A DNA stretch of 64,000 nucleotides, from assembly GCF_013404595.1 (NCBI RefSeq), contig NZ_JABVAX010000004.1, positions 1 to 64,000 of the forward strand, written 5' to 3'. The notes beneath the pieces were generated by a model. It saw only the letters and a program-made list of their open reading frames with translations. It was not told the DNA's origin and did no database searches. Below are positions 30,295 through 37,621 of the stretch, one piece after another. This DNA is from Jannaschia marina (GTDB lineage Bacteria; Pseudomonadota; Alphaproteobacteria; Rhodobacterales; Rhodobacteraceae). Each line of letters opens with the position of its first letter. The stretch's first letter is position 1. Both the position numbers and the translations under genes were made by a program.

Positions 30295-31547
30295 CAGCGC
30301 AGACCCGTCAGGATTTCGAGTTGAACGCCGCGCGCGACGGTCACGTCCATCGTGGTCAGCGCCGTGATCCGCAACTGCCCCGACTTGGCATCGGAATACG
30401 GATCGCGGATCAGGTCCACCGCGCCCCACATCCCGCAGAAGATCGGGGAAACACCATCGGTCGAAGTCGTCAGCAGCGCTAGAGATTCCAGAGGATCACC
30501 AACCGGGGCCGACAAGCCGTTCGTCGTCAGGACGGTGTTCCCCATCTTGGCAACCAGCCGGTCCCACTCCGACACTGCCGTGCCCGTCAGCAAGGTGTCG
30601 TCCATGCTGTCGAAGACCTCAGGCCGGAGCATCAGGTTCACGCCTGACAGCCCGTCCGCCGCATTTGCCGACATGAAACGCACAGCAGCCGCGCGGAACG
30701 CCGCATAGGTCGCCGCCGCGTCGATTGGGGTTTCCGTGATGCCGTAGGTGCTAGCACCGGGGATGACGCCCAGCGGCTCGCCGCCCGACCCGGACCCCAA
30801 GAAAATCGCTCGACCTGTCTCTTGCTGGATCGCCGCCGACATGTCGCGCCGGATCGCTTGTTCCAGACCGGCCCCGGCCTGTTTCAGCGCCTTGCGCGTG
30901 ACCTTCATCTGGACGCCCAGGGTTTGATCCGGCTTCATCGGACGGTCGGTCGTCGTAAACGCCTGAGGCCCCGGCACGTCGCCGGTCTCAGACCCGGCCC
31001 ACCCCGGCACAGCACCACCCGTCGCGACGGGGTATTCGACCTCACCGACGCCCACGTTGATCATCCGGCACCCCATGCGGGTTGCGGCCGATTTGGAGAA
31101 GATGCGGTCGATGATCGGCGCAGTTCGGATCGGGTCTGGCACACCGCCCGCCAATGTCTCACCCGCGCGGGTTTCCAGCGCGTCCAACGGAACCGGAATG
31201 CCCTGGTATCCACCGGCATGGCGCAGCTCTTGCACCATCTCGGCAGTTGCGCCGTCCAGCGCCCGGCCTTCGTCCAGCGCCAGTGCAACCTGACGCATCT
31301 CGAATTGCGCCGCCATTTCAGCCCATTCGGTGCTGGAACGGGTTTCCAGTTCTTCACCGGCTTCTCGGCGCTCGTCGTCCTCGGACACCAGCGCGGCCCG
31401 GAACCGGGTTTCGTTGTTCCGGTATTCCTTGTCGAGAGCGTCCATCGAGCGCACCTCGTCGTCGGTCGGCTCGGGCTTGTTTGCCAGTTCCGCAAGGGAT
31501 TGCCGGATTTCCGACTGACGCCGGGTGATTTTCATTGATTCGAGCAT
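30294..31547 (-). CDS. Major capsid protein (HK97 fold), island 1
   Basis: The 417-residue protein has an N-terminal coiled-coil delta/scaffold domain of about 100 residues (RRQSEIRQSLAELANK ... DDEVRSMDALDKEY), removed by the protease. The HK97 body follows (MKVTRKALKQAGAGLEQAIR, GSGSGGEPLGVI, then FCGMWGAVDLIRDPYSDAKSG near the C-terminus). The start at MLESMK follows an AAAGGA SD; a second ATG at 31562 would add five residues. It is distinct from the GTA capsid at 57817. Confidence 0.9.
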   Translation of the reverse strand: MLESMKITRRQSEIRQSLAELANKPEPTDDEVRSMDALDKEYRNNETRFRAALVSEDDERREAGEELETRSSTEWAEMAAQFEMRQVALALDEGRALDGATAEMVQELRHAGGYQGIPVPLDALETRAGETLAGGVPDPIRTAPIIDRIFSKSAATRMGCRMINVGVGEVEYPVATGGAVPGWAGSETGDVPGPQAFTTTDRPMKPDQTLGVQMKVTRKALKQAGAGLEQAIRRDMSAAIQQETGRAIFLGSGSGGEPLGVIPGASTYGITETPIDAAATYAAFRAAAVRFMSANAADGLSGVNLMLRPEVFDSMDDTLLTGTAVSEWDRLVAKMGNTVLTTNGLSAPVGDPLESLALLTTSTDGVSPIFCGMWGAVDLIRDPYSDAKSGQLRITALTTMDVTVARGVQLEILTGLR

Positions 31548-31558
31548 GGTATTTCCTT

Positions 31559-31870
31559 TCATGCTTCGGGGTTACGGTGCGTCTCGCGCACCAGCGTTTT
31601 CCACGCCTCGCGGGCGGGGTTCGGTTTCCCCAGGCCCACCTCGATCCGCGTCTTGCGCGAATGGCAGGGGCCACAGAGGCATTGGAGATTGGACAGGTCG
31701 AACGCCAATTCGGGGTGCGTCTTGACGGGCAAAATGTGATCCACTTCCAGCCGCCGCCGTTCGGGGCACCGAACGCAACACCAGCCGTCCCGGCGCAGGG
31801 CTTCCTGCCGCAGAGCCTTCCAGCGTTTGGTGCGGGTGACGCGGGCGGAGTGCCGCTTGTATTCCTTCAT
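31559..31870 (-). CDS. HNH endonuclease, island 1 packaging module
   Basis: The 103-residue protein has a CxxC pair (CVRCPERR), the HNH core EVDHILPVKTHPELAFDLSNLQCLC, and a second GPCHSRKT zinc knuckle. HNH proteins next to terminases aid DNA cleavage at packaging in cos-type HK97 phages. The ATG overlaps the TerL stop (TGATG). A Met three codons upstream is possible. Its place between terL and the capsid gene is less usual than upstream of terS. Confidence 0.9.
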   Translation of the reverse strand: MKEYKRHSARVTRTKRWKALRQEALRRDGWCCVRCPERRRLEVDHILPVKTHPELAFDLSNLQCLCGPCHSRKTRIEVGLGKPNPAREAWKTLVRETHRNPEA

Positions 31871-33402
31871 CAGCCCCATGCGACACGCCCCGCAGCCTTT
31901 GCCGGTGCGCGGGTCATCCGAACGCCTTGAGCGACGGCCACGACAGTCGCGGCAACAGGGTCGATCCGCCCGGTGGAGCGGCCTGCCGCCAGCTTGTGAT
32001 TGCCCGCCGGGTCCACCAGCGTGATCGCATCGCCAAACGCGGAGCGCAGCAGCAGCGAAGGAGTTGTCTTCACCTGCCCCTCGAAAACCGCGCGGCGCAG
32101 ACGTTCGCAGTCCTCCGACCCATCTTTCCATCCGAACCCGCGCCAGATGAACGGGACCCGGTCCAGCCCCGCGTCCCGCAGGGCTTCGACAAACTCCGCG
32201 TGACGGAAACGGTCGCCCACGATTGCCGCCGGTGCTTGCCCTTCCAGACACTCCACCACGCTCGCCAAGAACCGACCGACCGGCACCGTTGTGTCGCCCA
32301 TCGTTACCAGCTCGCCCCGGTCGCGCATTTCGACATAGCGCGCCGATACGCCGTCAGATTGCCCACGATCCGCAAGGTTTGGGGCGCAGGGAAACGCGCC
32401 AAGACATTCAAGCCGCCCCGTCTCGGGCCAGTAGAGCGCCGCCGCAGACATAGACCGTGACCCGCCCAGATCGACGCCCAGGACGACAGGACCGGAACGC
32501 GGGGGCAGATCGACCGGCGACACCTCACAGGCCAGCCATTCGTCCACCGTCAGCAGAACCGACCGATCATCCGCCGCGACCCGCTCATTCCGATTGAGGT
32601 TGCGGAACGACGACAGGGCAGAGCCGCCCCGCGCAATTGCCCGTCGCGCCTGCGCCACCAGCCATTCCGCAGACGGCCCAATGCCCTCGGACGCGCCGGG
32701 ATTCGCCACCAGCAAGCTTTCCAGATCGTCGGGGGGCAGGGCCGCGTGGGGCCGATGTTCTTGGACGTAGCAACCGGGGGGCGGTTCATCCAACCACCGA
32801 CTGAACGTGTTGGTATCATCCGGGGCGGACGTGCTGATAATCAGCGCCCGGCCGTCGCGTTTACCCAGACCGGAGAGGATGGCGTTTTCCAGAGCGTCGC
32901 CCTTGTCGCGTTCCCACGCCGCCCGTTCGTCCAGGATTGCCAGCGTCGGCGCGCCGCCCAGGATCGACTTGCCGTCCGCCGCGATGACCCGCGCCAAACC
33001 GCCACCGGCCTCGCCTGTCTCGACTTCCAGCTTGGACCCGCGCCGGATCGTGAATTGCTCGCGCAGTTCTTCGTCCAGCCCTTCGATGAACCCGACAAGA
33101 AACCCGAACGCGGTTTTGGCTTGGTCCCGGTTGCGGGCCGCAAAGATGATCTCGCGCTTCGGCTGGGGGGCGATTTCGCCCATCAAGTGCCCCAGGGCGA
33201 TGCCAGCCGACAGCGCCGTCTTGGCATTGCCGCGACCGATGGACAGCACCCCGGCCTCGATACCTTTGCCGAACGCGCCCCGCACAAAGTCTTTCTGGTA
33301 GGTCGCCAGCTTCACCCGCTTTCCGGCCAGCCGCCCCTCAGGGACCACCAGTCGGGGCAGGAAGCGCAGAGCCGCCGCAGCCTCTTTCGATGCCCTAGCC
33401 AT
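31870..33402 (-). CDS. Terminase large subunit, island 1
   Basis: The 510-residue packaging motor/nuclease has a Walker A-like SIGRGNAKTA (54-63), Walker B LAILDE (154-159) followed by RAAW, and a coupling motif around LIISTSAPD. A RuvC-like nuclease domain begins with the acidic strand VVLGVDLGGSRSM (about 308). This is the phiC31/HK97 terminase type. Its ATG overlaps the stop of a 75-residue ORF (TGATG). No recognisable small terminase accompanies it. Confidence 0.92.
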   Translation of the reverse strand: MARASKEAAAALRFLPRLVVPEGRLAGKRVKLATYQKDFVRGAFGKGIEAGVLSIGRGNAKTALSAGIALGHLMGEIAPQPKREIIFAARNRDQAKTAFGFLVGFIEGLDEELREQFTIRRGSKLEVETGEAGGGLARVIAADGKSILGGAPTLAILDERAAWERDKGDALENAILSGLGKRDGRALIISTSAPDDTNTFSRWLDEPPPGCYVQEHRPHAALPPDDLESLLVANPGASEGIGPSAEWLVAQARRAIARGGSALSSFRNLNRNERVAADDRSVLLTVDEWLACEVSPVDLPPRSGPVVLGVDLGGSRSMSAAALYWPETGRLECLGAFPCAPNLADRGQSDGVSARYVEMRDRGELVTMGDTTVPVGRFLASVVECLEGQAPAAIVGDRFRHAEFVEALRDAGLDRVPFIWRGFGWKDGSEDCERLRRAVFEGQVKTTPSLLLRSAFGDAITLVDPAGNHKLAAGRSTGRIDPVAATVVAVAQGVRMTRAPAKAAGRVAWG

Positions 33403-33629
33403 CAGCTACCCTCCCCAGATTTTTTTGGGAGAGAGAAAGGAAGACCCCGCCCCGCGACGCACCCCCCTCCCAGAAATAGGGGCATTGGGACCAGATCAGC
33501 GGCGACCCTCGCCAGCGGGACAACCGGGACACCTCCTAGAGGTGTGTCCCGTCCGTCCCGGCAATACTGGCCCGGACATGTCCCGGACTGTCCCCAGTTG
33601 TCACGTTTGTCCCGGTGCTCAGTCATCAT
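33402..33629 (-). CDS. Small ORF in the terS position, function unknown
   Basis: The 75-residue frame begins MMTEHRDKRDNWGQSG and is Gly/Pro/Cys-rich. Both ends are coupled: its ATG lies in the end of the ATPase gene and its stop overlaps the TerL start (TGATG). It occupies the place of a small terminase, but it is too short and not helical enough for a typical TerS, and no HTH is seen. It could be a translational-coupling frame rather than a functional protein. Confidence 0.4.
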   Translation of the reverse strand: MMTEHRDKRDNWGQSGTCPGQYCRDGRDTPLGGVPVVPLARVAADLVPMPLFLGGGCVAGRGLPFSLPKKSGEGS

Positions 33630-34689
33630 CCTGCACCCTCCAAACGTGGTCGCCCCACTCACGCACCTCGTCCAATTCCATGAGCTTCTTCTTATTGCGA
33701 ATGAACGCCTTGCGGGCCGCACTCTCACTGTCGCCCTTCGTCAGCCCGTGGACGCCACATGCCTCGCGCCAGTGATCCACATGGACCACCTTCCGATTGC
33801 TCGGGTATGTGTTGCCGATCTTCGCTTCGCCATGATCGCGCAGGGCATCATGAAGCGCCTGCATGGCGATCTCATTCGTGCCGGATAGCGGCTTGCGCTT
33901 TGCCTTGGGCGGCTCCGCCACCTCGACCACTGCGGATGTGACGGCCTCGCCATCCTCATCCATTCCAAGCATCACAGACCGCAGGCTGAAATGCAGCGTG
34001 TCAGCAATCGCCATGTCACGCTGTTTCTTGCAGATAATCTCCCCCTCAGAGGACACATGGATTTCGGTATCCACCGCCGCCCTGAGGGCTGAGGAACCCC
34101 GTGCGCCCCGGTCCTCATCCTTGCCAGTGTGGTGGACCACCAGCACATGCGCGCCCGTGGCCTCGCGGATCAGATCGCAATTCTTGACGAATGCAGCCGC
34201 ATCCTTGGCCGTATTCTCATCCCCGCCGCCCATAGACCGGGCCAGCGTGTCCACCACCACCAGCGCCGGGTCAGCATCGGGCATGATCTCGCACACCGCC
34301 ACCGCGTCCCCCTGGCCGTGCAGGTCCAGCCCCACGGGCAACAGGGTGAATGGCGCACCGGCCATATCGGGGCGCTCACGCTTGAAGGCGGCAAGGCGGT
34401 TTTTGACACCCGCCCCACCCTCAGCCGCGATGTAGAGGACCGGCCCGCCGTTGACCTTGCACCCGCGCCACGGCTTTCCCGCTGCGATGTGCATGGCGAT
34501 GTCCAAGGCCACGAATGTCTTGCCCGCGTTGGACGGGCCGTAGAGCATGGACAGGCCGCGTTTCGTCAGCCAGCCCTTGACCATGTGATTGAGGCGCAGG
34601 ACCGGCTGAATATCAGTCAGCCGGATCAAGCGGCCCTCGATTTCGTTTGTGCGCGACCGGCGGCGCTCATCCAGATTGATAATCGTCAT
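33619..34689 (-). CDS. RepA-like AAA ATPase (replicative helicase type), island 1
   Basis: The 356-residue RecA-fold ATPase has Walker A YGPSNAGKTFVAL (about 50), Walker B ALVVVDTLARSMGGGDEN and a sensor HVLVVHHTGKDEDRGARGSSALRAAVD. This is the pattern of RepA/DnaB-like hexameric helicases used by plasmids, phages and satellites. The C-terminus is charged and may bind DNA. The ATG overlaps the primase stop (ATGA), so primase and helicase form a replication cassette. Confidence 0.88.
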   Translation of the reverse strand: MTIINLDERRRSRTNEIEGRLIRLTDIQPVLRLNHMVKGWLTKRGLSMLYGPSNAGKTFVALDIAMHIAAGKPWRGCKVNGGPVLYIAAEGGAGVKNRLAAFKRERPDMAGAPFTLLPVGLDLHGQGDAVAVCEIMPDADPALVVVDTLARSMGGGDENTAKDAAAFVKNCDLIREATGAHVLVVHHTGKDEDRGARGSSALRAAVDTEIHVSSEGEIICKKQRDMAIADTLHFSLRSVMLGMDEDGEAVTSAVVEVAEPPKAKRKPLSGTNEIAMQALHDALRDHGEAKIGNTYPSNRKVVHVDHWREACGVHGLTKGDSESAARKAFIRNKKKLMELDEVREWGDHVWRVQDDD

Positions 34690-35486
34690 GCCGCCCACCT
34701 CCGCGCGATGTCAGAGAGGTCAGCCCCGTTCTGGCGGGCCAGCGCCGGGATGGTCGCCCAGGATACGCCGCTGCGCTTGAAGCTGCGCCACTTGGCGGCA
34801 ACCTCGCCCTGTTTGTAGGTCTTGCCCGCCGCGCTCCACCGATCCGCAAGCGCCAGCCCTTCCTCAGAGCCGCCGTAGCGGTCGTGCAGGGCCATCAGGA
34901 CAGACACCCATTCCTGATAGGACAGGTCCGGCGAAATGTGCCCCAGCAGTTCCTCCACCTCGCCCGTGGGGGTCAGGCGGTCAAAGGTCCGCTGGGGCGA
35001 AGGCGGCGTGTGCAGCAGCATCGCCCGCAAGCCCATCGGGACAGAGGGCAAGACTTCGGGGACGCTGCCGACATAGAAGCCGCCCGCAACCTGAGAGCCG
35101 GGGGCGACCACGTAGCCGCCTTCCCCGCGCGTGTCGATCTTGGGGCCGATCTTGGACGTGCTGTTGCGCGCCCCGTCGAAGTGCTGGCAGTAGATGTGCC
35201 GCCCACCTGAGGGCGTGGCGACAAAGGCGTGGTCATACAGGTCCGCATAGCGCGGCATGGCCAGCACGCTATCGCGCCCGATCCGCTCGCCCGTGTCCTT
35301 GTCCACGTCCAGGTCGATCACGAACAGGCCGTTGCGCGCTCCGGTCGGGATGCCCCATGCCCGGACGCCTTGCGCCTGCCACTCTGAGATGGTCGCAGGA
35401 TCACGGGTCGCGGCCTTCTGCCAGCCCTTGATGAGAGGGGCCTTGTCAGGCCCCACCGGGAAGATGTTGAAGGGGATGCAGATCAT
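34686..35486 (-). CDS. Primase-polymerase (prim-pol with PriCT-like C-terminus), island 1
   Basis: In the 266-residue protein, the prim-pol catalytic acids are in LFVIDLDVDKDTG (about 54-66), followed by HAFVATPSGGRHIYCQH with the conserved SGGxH, and GEGGYVVAPGSQV. The last ~75 residues (SYQEWVSVLMALHDRYGGSEEGLALADRWS ... AAKWRSF) match the PriCT_2-type domain. It would prime the element's own replication. It is the first clear gene after the right att site. Confidence 0.9.
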   Translation of the reverse strand: MICIPFNIFPVGPDKAPLIKGWQKAATRDPATISEWQAQGVRAWGIPTGARNGLFVIDLDVDKDTGERIGRDSVLAMPRYADLYDHAFVATPSGGRHIYCQHFDGARNSTSKIGPKIDTRGEGGYVVAPGSQVAGGFYVGSVPEVLPSVPMGLRAMLLHTPPSPQRTFDRLTPTGEVEELLGHISPDLSYQEWVSVLMALHDRYGGSEEGLALADRWSAAGKTYKQGEVAAKWRSFKRSGVSWATIPALARQNGADLSDIARRWAA

Positions 35487-35699
35487 ACCAGCGCCCCCCA
35501 GTGCCGTTGCAGAATTGGGTAGAGCGTGGTAACACTCGCAGAAGAATTGACGCCTTCCACAACGTCTTTTTCAGCGCCGCTTGGGATGCCAGTCCCGGCG
35601 GCGTTTTCGTTTACATCGGTCCCGTAAGTGTTTGATTGTTCGTCGTGAACAAACAGGGGGCGTTTACGATTTTCGCCCGTGGTTTCAGTGTGCTGCGAG
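35487..35699. other. Leader of island 1 replication/packaging operon
   Basis: No secure gene is seen. A minus-strand frame running from the att repeat ends in an ATGA overlap with the primase start and includes NENAAGTGIPSGAEKDVVEG, but it has no plausible start codon with an SD outside the tRNA remnant. It may encode a very short leader protein. The operon promoter must lie here. Confidence 0.35.
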
Positions 35700-35746
35700 G
35701 GATTGCAAATCCGTGTACACCGGTTCGATTCCGGTACTCGCCTCCA
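35700..35746 (+). repeat. Middle att site: attR of island 1 and attL of island 2
   Basis: The sequence is identical to 24880-24926 over 47 bp, then diverges on both sides. It carries only the anticodon-arm to CCA half of tRNA-Cys, so it is not a tRNA gene. The integrase gene of island 2 starts 118 bp to the right. Confidence 0.88.
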
Positions 35747-35863
35747 ATCATTCTTCTTGACCAAAATCCGTCAATGTTTTCAATATAGCCCATGTTTTAC
35801 AGGGGCTTGCGACCACCGTTGTGAGTCGCACTGTGCTACAAATTGTGAGTCAGAGTGTGAGTC

Positions 35864-37540
35864 ATGACTGTCAAATACTTAGCTAAGCGCGGGAATACCT
35901 ACCAATTCGCCAGACGTGTGCCTAACGACATTCGCGCAACCCTAAACATCAATCACTGGCGATGGTCGCTCAAGACGGACAGTAGAACCGAAGCTGAAAT
36001 CGTTTGTCGAAGACACGCGGTGGAAACGGATCAGATCATTGATCAGGTCCGGAACGGAACCTATCGACAATTCACAGACGAGGAAATCGACAACCTTGCG
36101 GTGCAGTGGGGTCTGGAATTTCAGTTGGTCAATAGCGACAACATCGCGACAACTGTCTTCCCGAACGCTTTTCAGCCTTTAGAGCCCATGGGTGAAGAAG
36201 AAAAGAATCCGGTCTTCGCCTCACGCGATGCCTTGCAATCCGCAGTTGAGCGTTGGCTTCAAGAGCATAACAAAGCTCCCAACAAAGGAACTGCCGATTG
36301 GGATAAACTAATTGACGCATGCCTTGACGAATATCTTGTTGGCAACCCGGAAATTTCTGACGAGTGGTTAGCGATCCTAGCCGAACGCGGCCTCGACTTT
36401 TCCGGCAACTATCTTCCAGTAGTAGAGCGTCCAAGAAGGGTTGATCAGCGCAGCAAGCTCTCATCTGTTTTCGGTGACTTCAAAGCGGGGGACCACGACC
36501 TCGATACAGGAACGATCAGCGAGTATCAGTTGTCAGTGGATCGCTTCATCTCGGTTTTTGGTGATCTGGACATCAACGACATAACCAGAGAGAGAGTAAA
36601 GGAGTATCGAGATTTGCTACGAAACTTGCCCGCACGACCACCAAACGAGATTAGGCGTCTTCCAATCGAACAGCAGGTTCAATGGGCGGAGGGGAAGGAA
36701 ACGAAACGCATTGGCCAGAACGCTATTAATAAGAATTTTCTCGGTGTTAAGGCTGCTCTTAACCACGCGGACAAAGAGACTAGCATTCTTTCTGATCCTC
36801 ATTGGCGGAACCCATTTGATGGATTTTCGAAGAGACCAAAGAAGGCAGACAATCCAAGACGACGGTTCACCGATGATCAGATCAAAATTGTATTCTCAAG
36901 CGACATAAAGGCTCCAACGACAGTTGCTAAGTTCTGGATTCCGATTGTTCTTTTCTACACGGGTGCCCGCCTGACGGAGATAAGCCAACTGCACGTCTCC
37001 GACGTAATTCTTGACCCAATTCCCCATTTGCACCTAGAGAATCTCGATGATGAGGACCCTATCGCTGCAAAGAAGCTGAAAACGGAATCCTCTCACCGAA
37101 CCGTTCCCCTGCATCAAGACCTCATAGAGGTTGGCTTCCTAGAATACGTCGCTTCGGTGCGTAAGTCGGGTCATAAACACCTGTTCCCTGAACTTCCCCA
37201 CCACAAACGTGAAGGGGTTGGTGACCTCGTGTCGCGAGATTTTATCAATCGTTTTCGTGCTCTGGGACGGTCTCGTCCGGAAAGTGGATTAAACACGAAA
37301 TCGTTAGTCACGCATAGCTTGAGGCATACGTTCCGGGTCGCGGCACTAAGTGCTGGAGATCAGAAGTTCGTAGAGATCATTATGGGACATTATGTGTCAG
37401 GAGTATCAATTCAGGTGTATGGCAGCGAAGCATACATCATGCCGGAGCTCCTTGCGGGCAAAGTATTACGTAAAATGGAGCTTCCGCCAGTCGATAAAGA
37501 CTTTTTGCATAGCGAAGCTCGAAGGTGGATTGCGCTATAG
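35864..37540 (+). CDS. Tyrosine-type integrase of island 2 (DUF6538-containing)
   Basis: The 558-residue recombinase begins with the short MTVKYLAKRGNTYQFARRVP segment typical of DUF6538-type integrases. A long linker and core-binding part follow (about 215-345), then the catalytic domain with Arg369 (YTGARLTEI), His484/Arg487 (HSLRHTFR), His509 (MGHY) and nucleophile Tyr519 (VYGSEAY). It is unrelated in detail to the island 1 integrase (349 residues), yet both use the same tRNA-Cys core. Base composition is more AT-rich than the host genes. Confidence 0.92.
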   Translation: MTVKYLAKRGNTYQFARRVPNDIRATLNINHWRWSLKTDSRTEAEIVCRRHAVETDQIIDQVRNGTYRQFTDEEIDNLAVQWGLEFQLVNSDNIATTVFPNAFQPLEPMGEEEKNPVFASRDALQSAVERWLQEHNKAPNKGTADWDKLIDACLDEYLVGNPEISDEWLAILAERGLDFSGNYLPVVERPRRVDQRSKLSSVFGDFKAGDHDLDTGTISEYQLSVDRFISVFGDLDINDITRERVKEYRDLLRNLPARPPNEIRRLPIEQQVQWAEGKETKRIGQNAINKNFLGVKAALNHADKETSILSDPHWRNPFDGFSKRPKKADNPRRRFTDDQIKIVFSSDIKAPTTVAKFWIPIVLFYTGARLTEISQLHVSDVILDPIPHLHLENLDDEDPIAAKKLKTESSHRTVPLHQDLIEVGFLEYVASVRKSGHKHLFPELPHHKREGVGDLVSRDFINRFRALGRSRPESGLNTKSLVTHSLRHTFRVAALSAGDQKFVEIIMGHYVSGVSIQVYGSEAYIMPELLAGKVLRKMELPPVDKDFLHSEARRWIAL

Positions 37541-37621
37541 TGCTGAGCGGAGCGTGATCAACCAAACCTCACCCTCTGGTCAGTCACTGTGTTTCTTTGT
37601 TCTAAAAGAACTGTATGGTTT

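Larger units (their letters stand above)
24880..35746. mobile_element. Island 1: capsid-forming phage-satellite-like element (cf-PICI-like) or reduced prophage
   Basis: The 10.8-kb element lies between 47-bp tRNA-Cys direct repeats. Its contents, all minus strand, are primase-polymerase, RepA-like ATPase, a small ORF, TerL, HNH, major capsid, protease, connector, portal, small ORFs and integrase. A full HK97 head and packaging set is present, but no tail, tape-measure, baseplate, lysis or classical repressor genes. This content is typical of capsid-forming phage-inducible chromosomal islands that borrow tails from a helper phage. A decayed prophage is the alternative, but the intact, tightly overlapping frames argue against decay. 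Confidence 0.75.

Noticed and set aside
35700..35746. Possible second tRNA-Cys gene
   Set aside because: Only the anticodon-arm to CCA half is present. There is no acceptor 5' strand or D arm; it is an att repeat.
24880..35746. Complete inducible prophage
   Set aside because: Tail, tape-measure, baseplate, lysis and clear repressor genes are absent, so it cannot form a phage alone.
36129..36464. 111-residue minus-strand frame within the island 2 integrase
   Set aside because: It is antisense to an integrase with all catalytic residues in place, and has no SD or domain.
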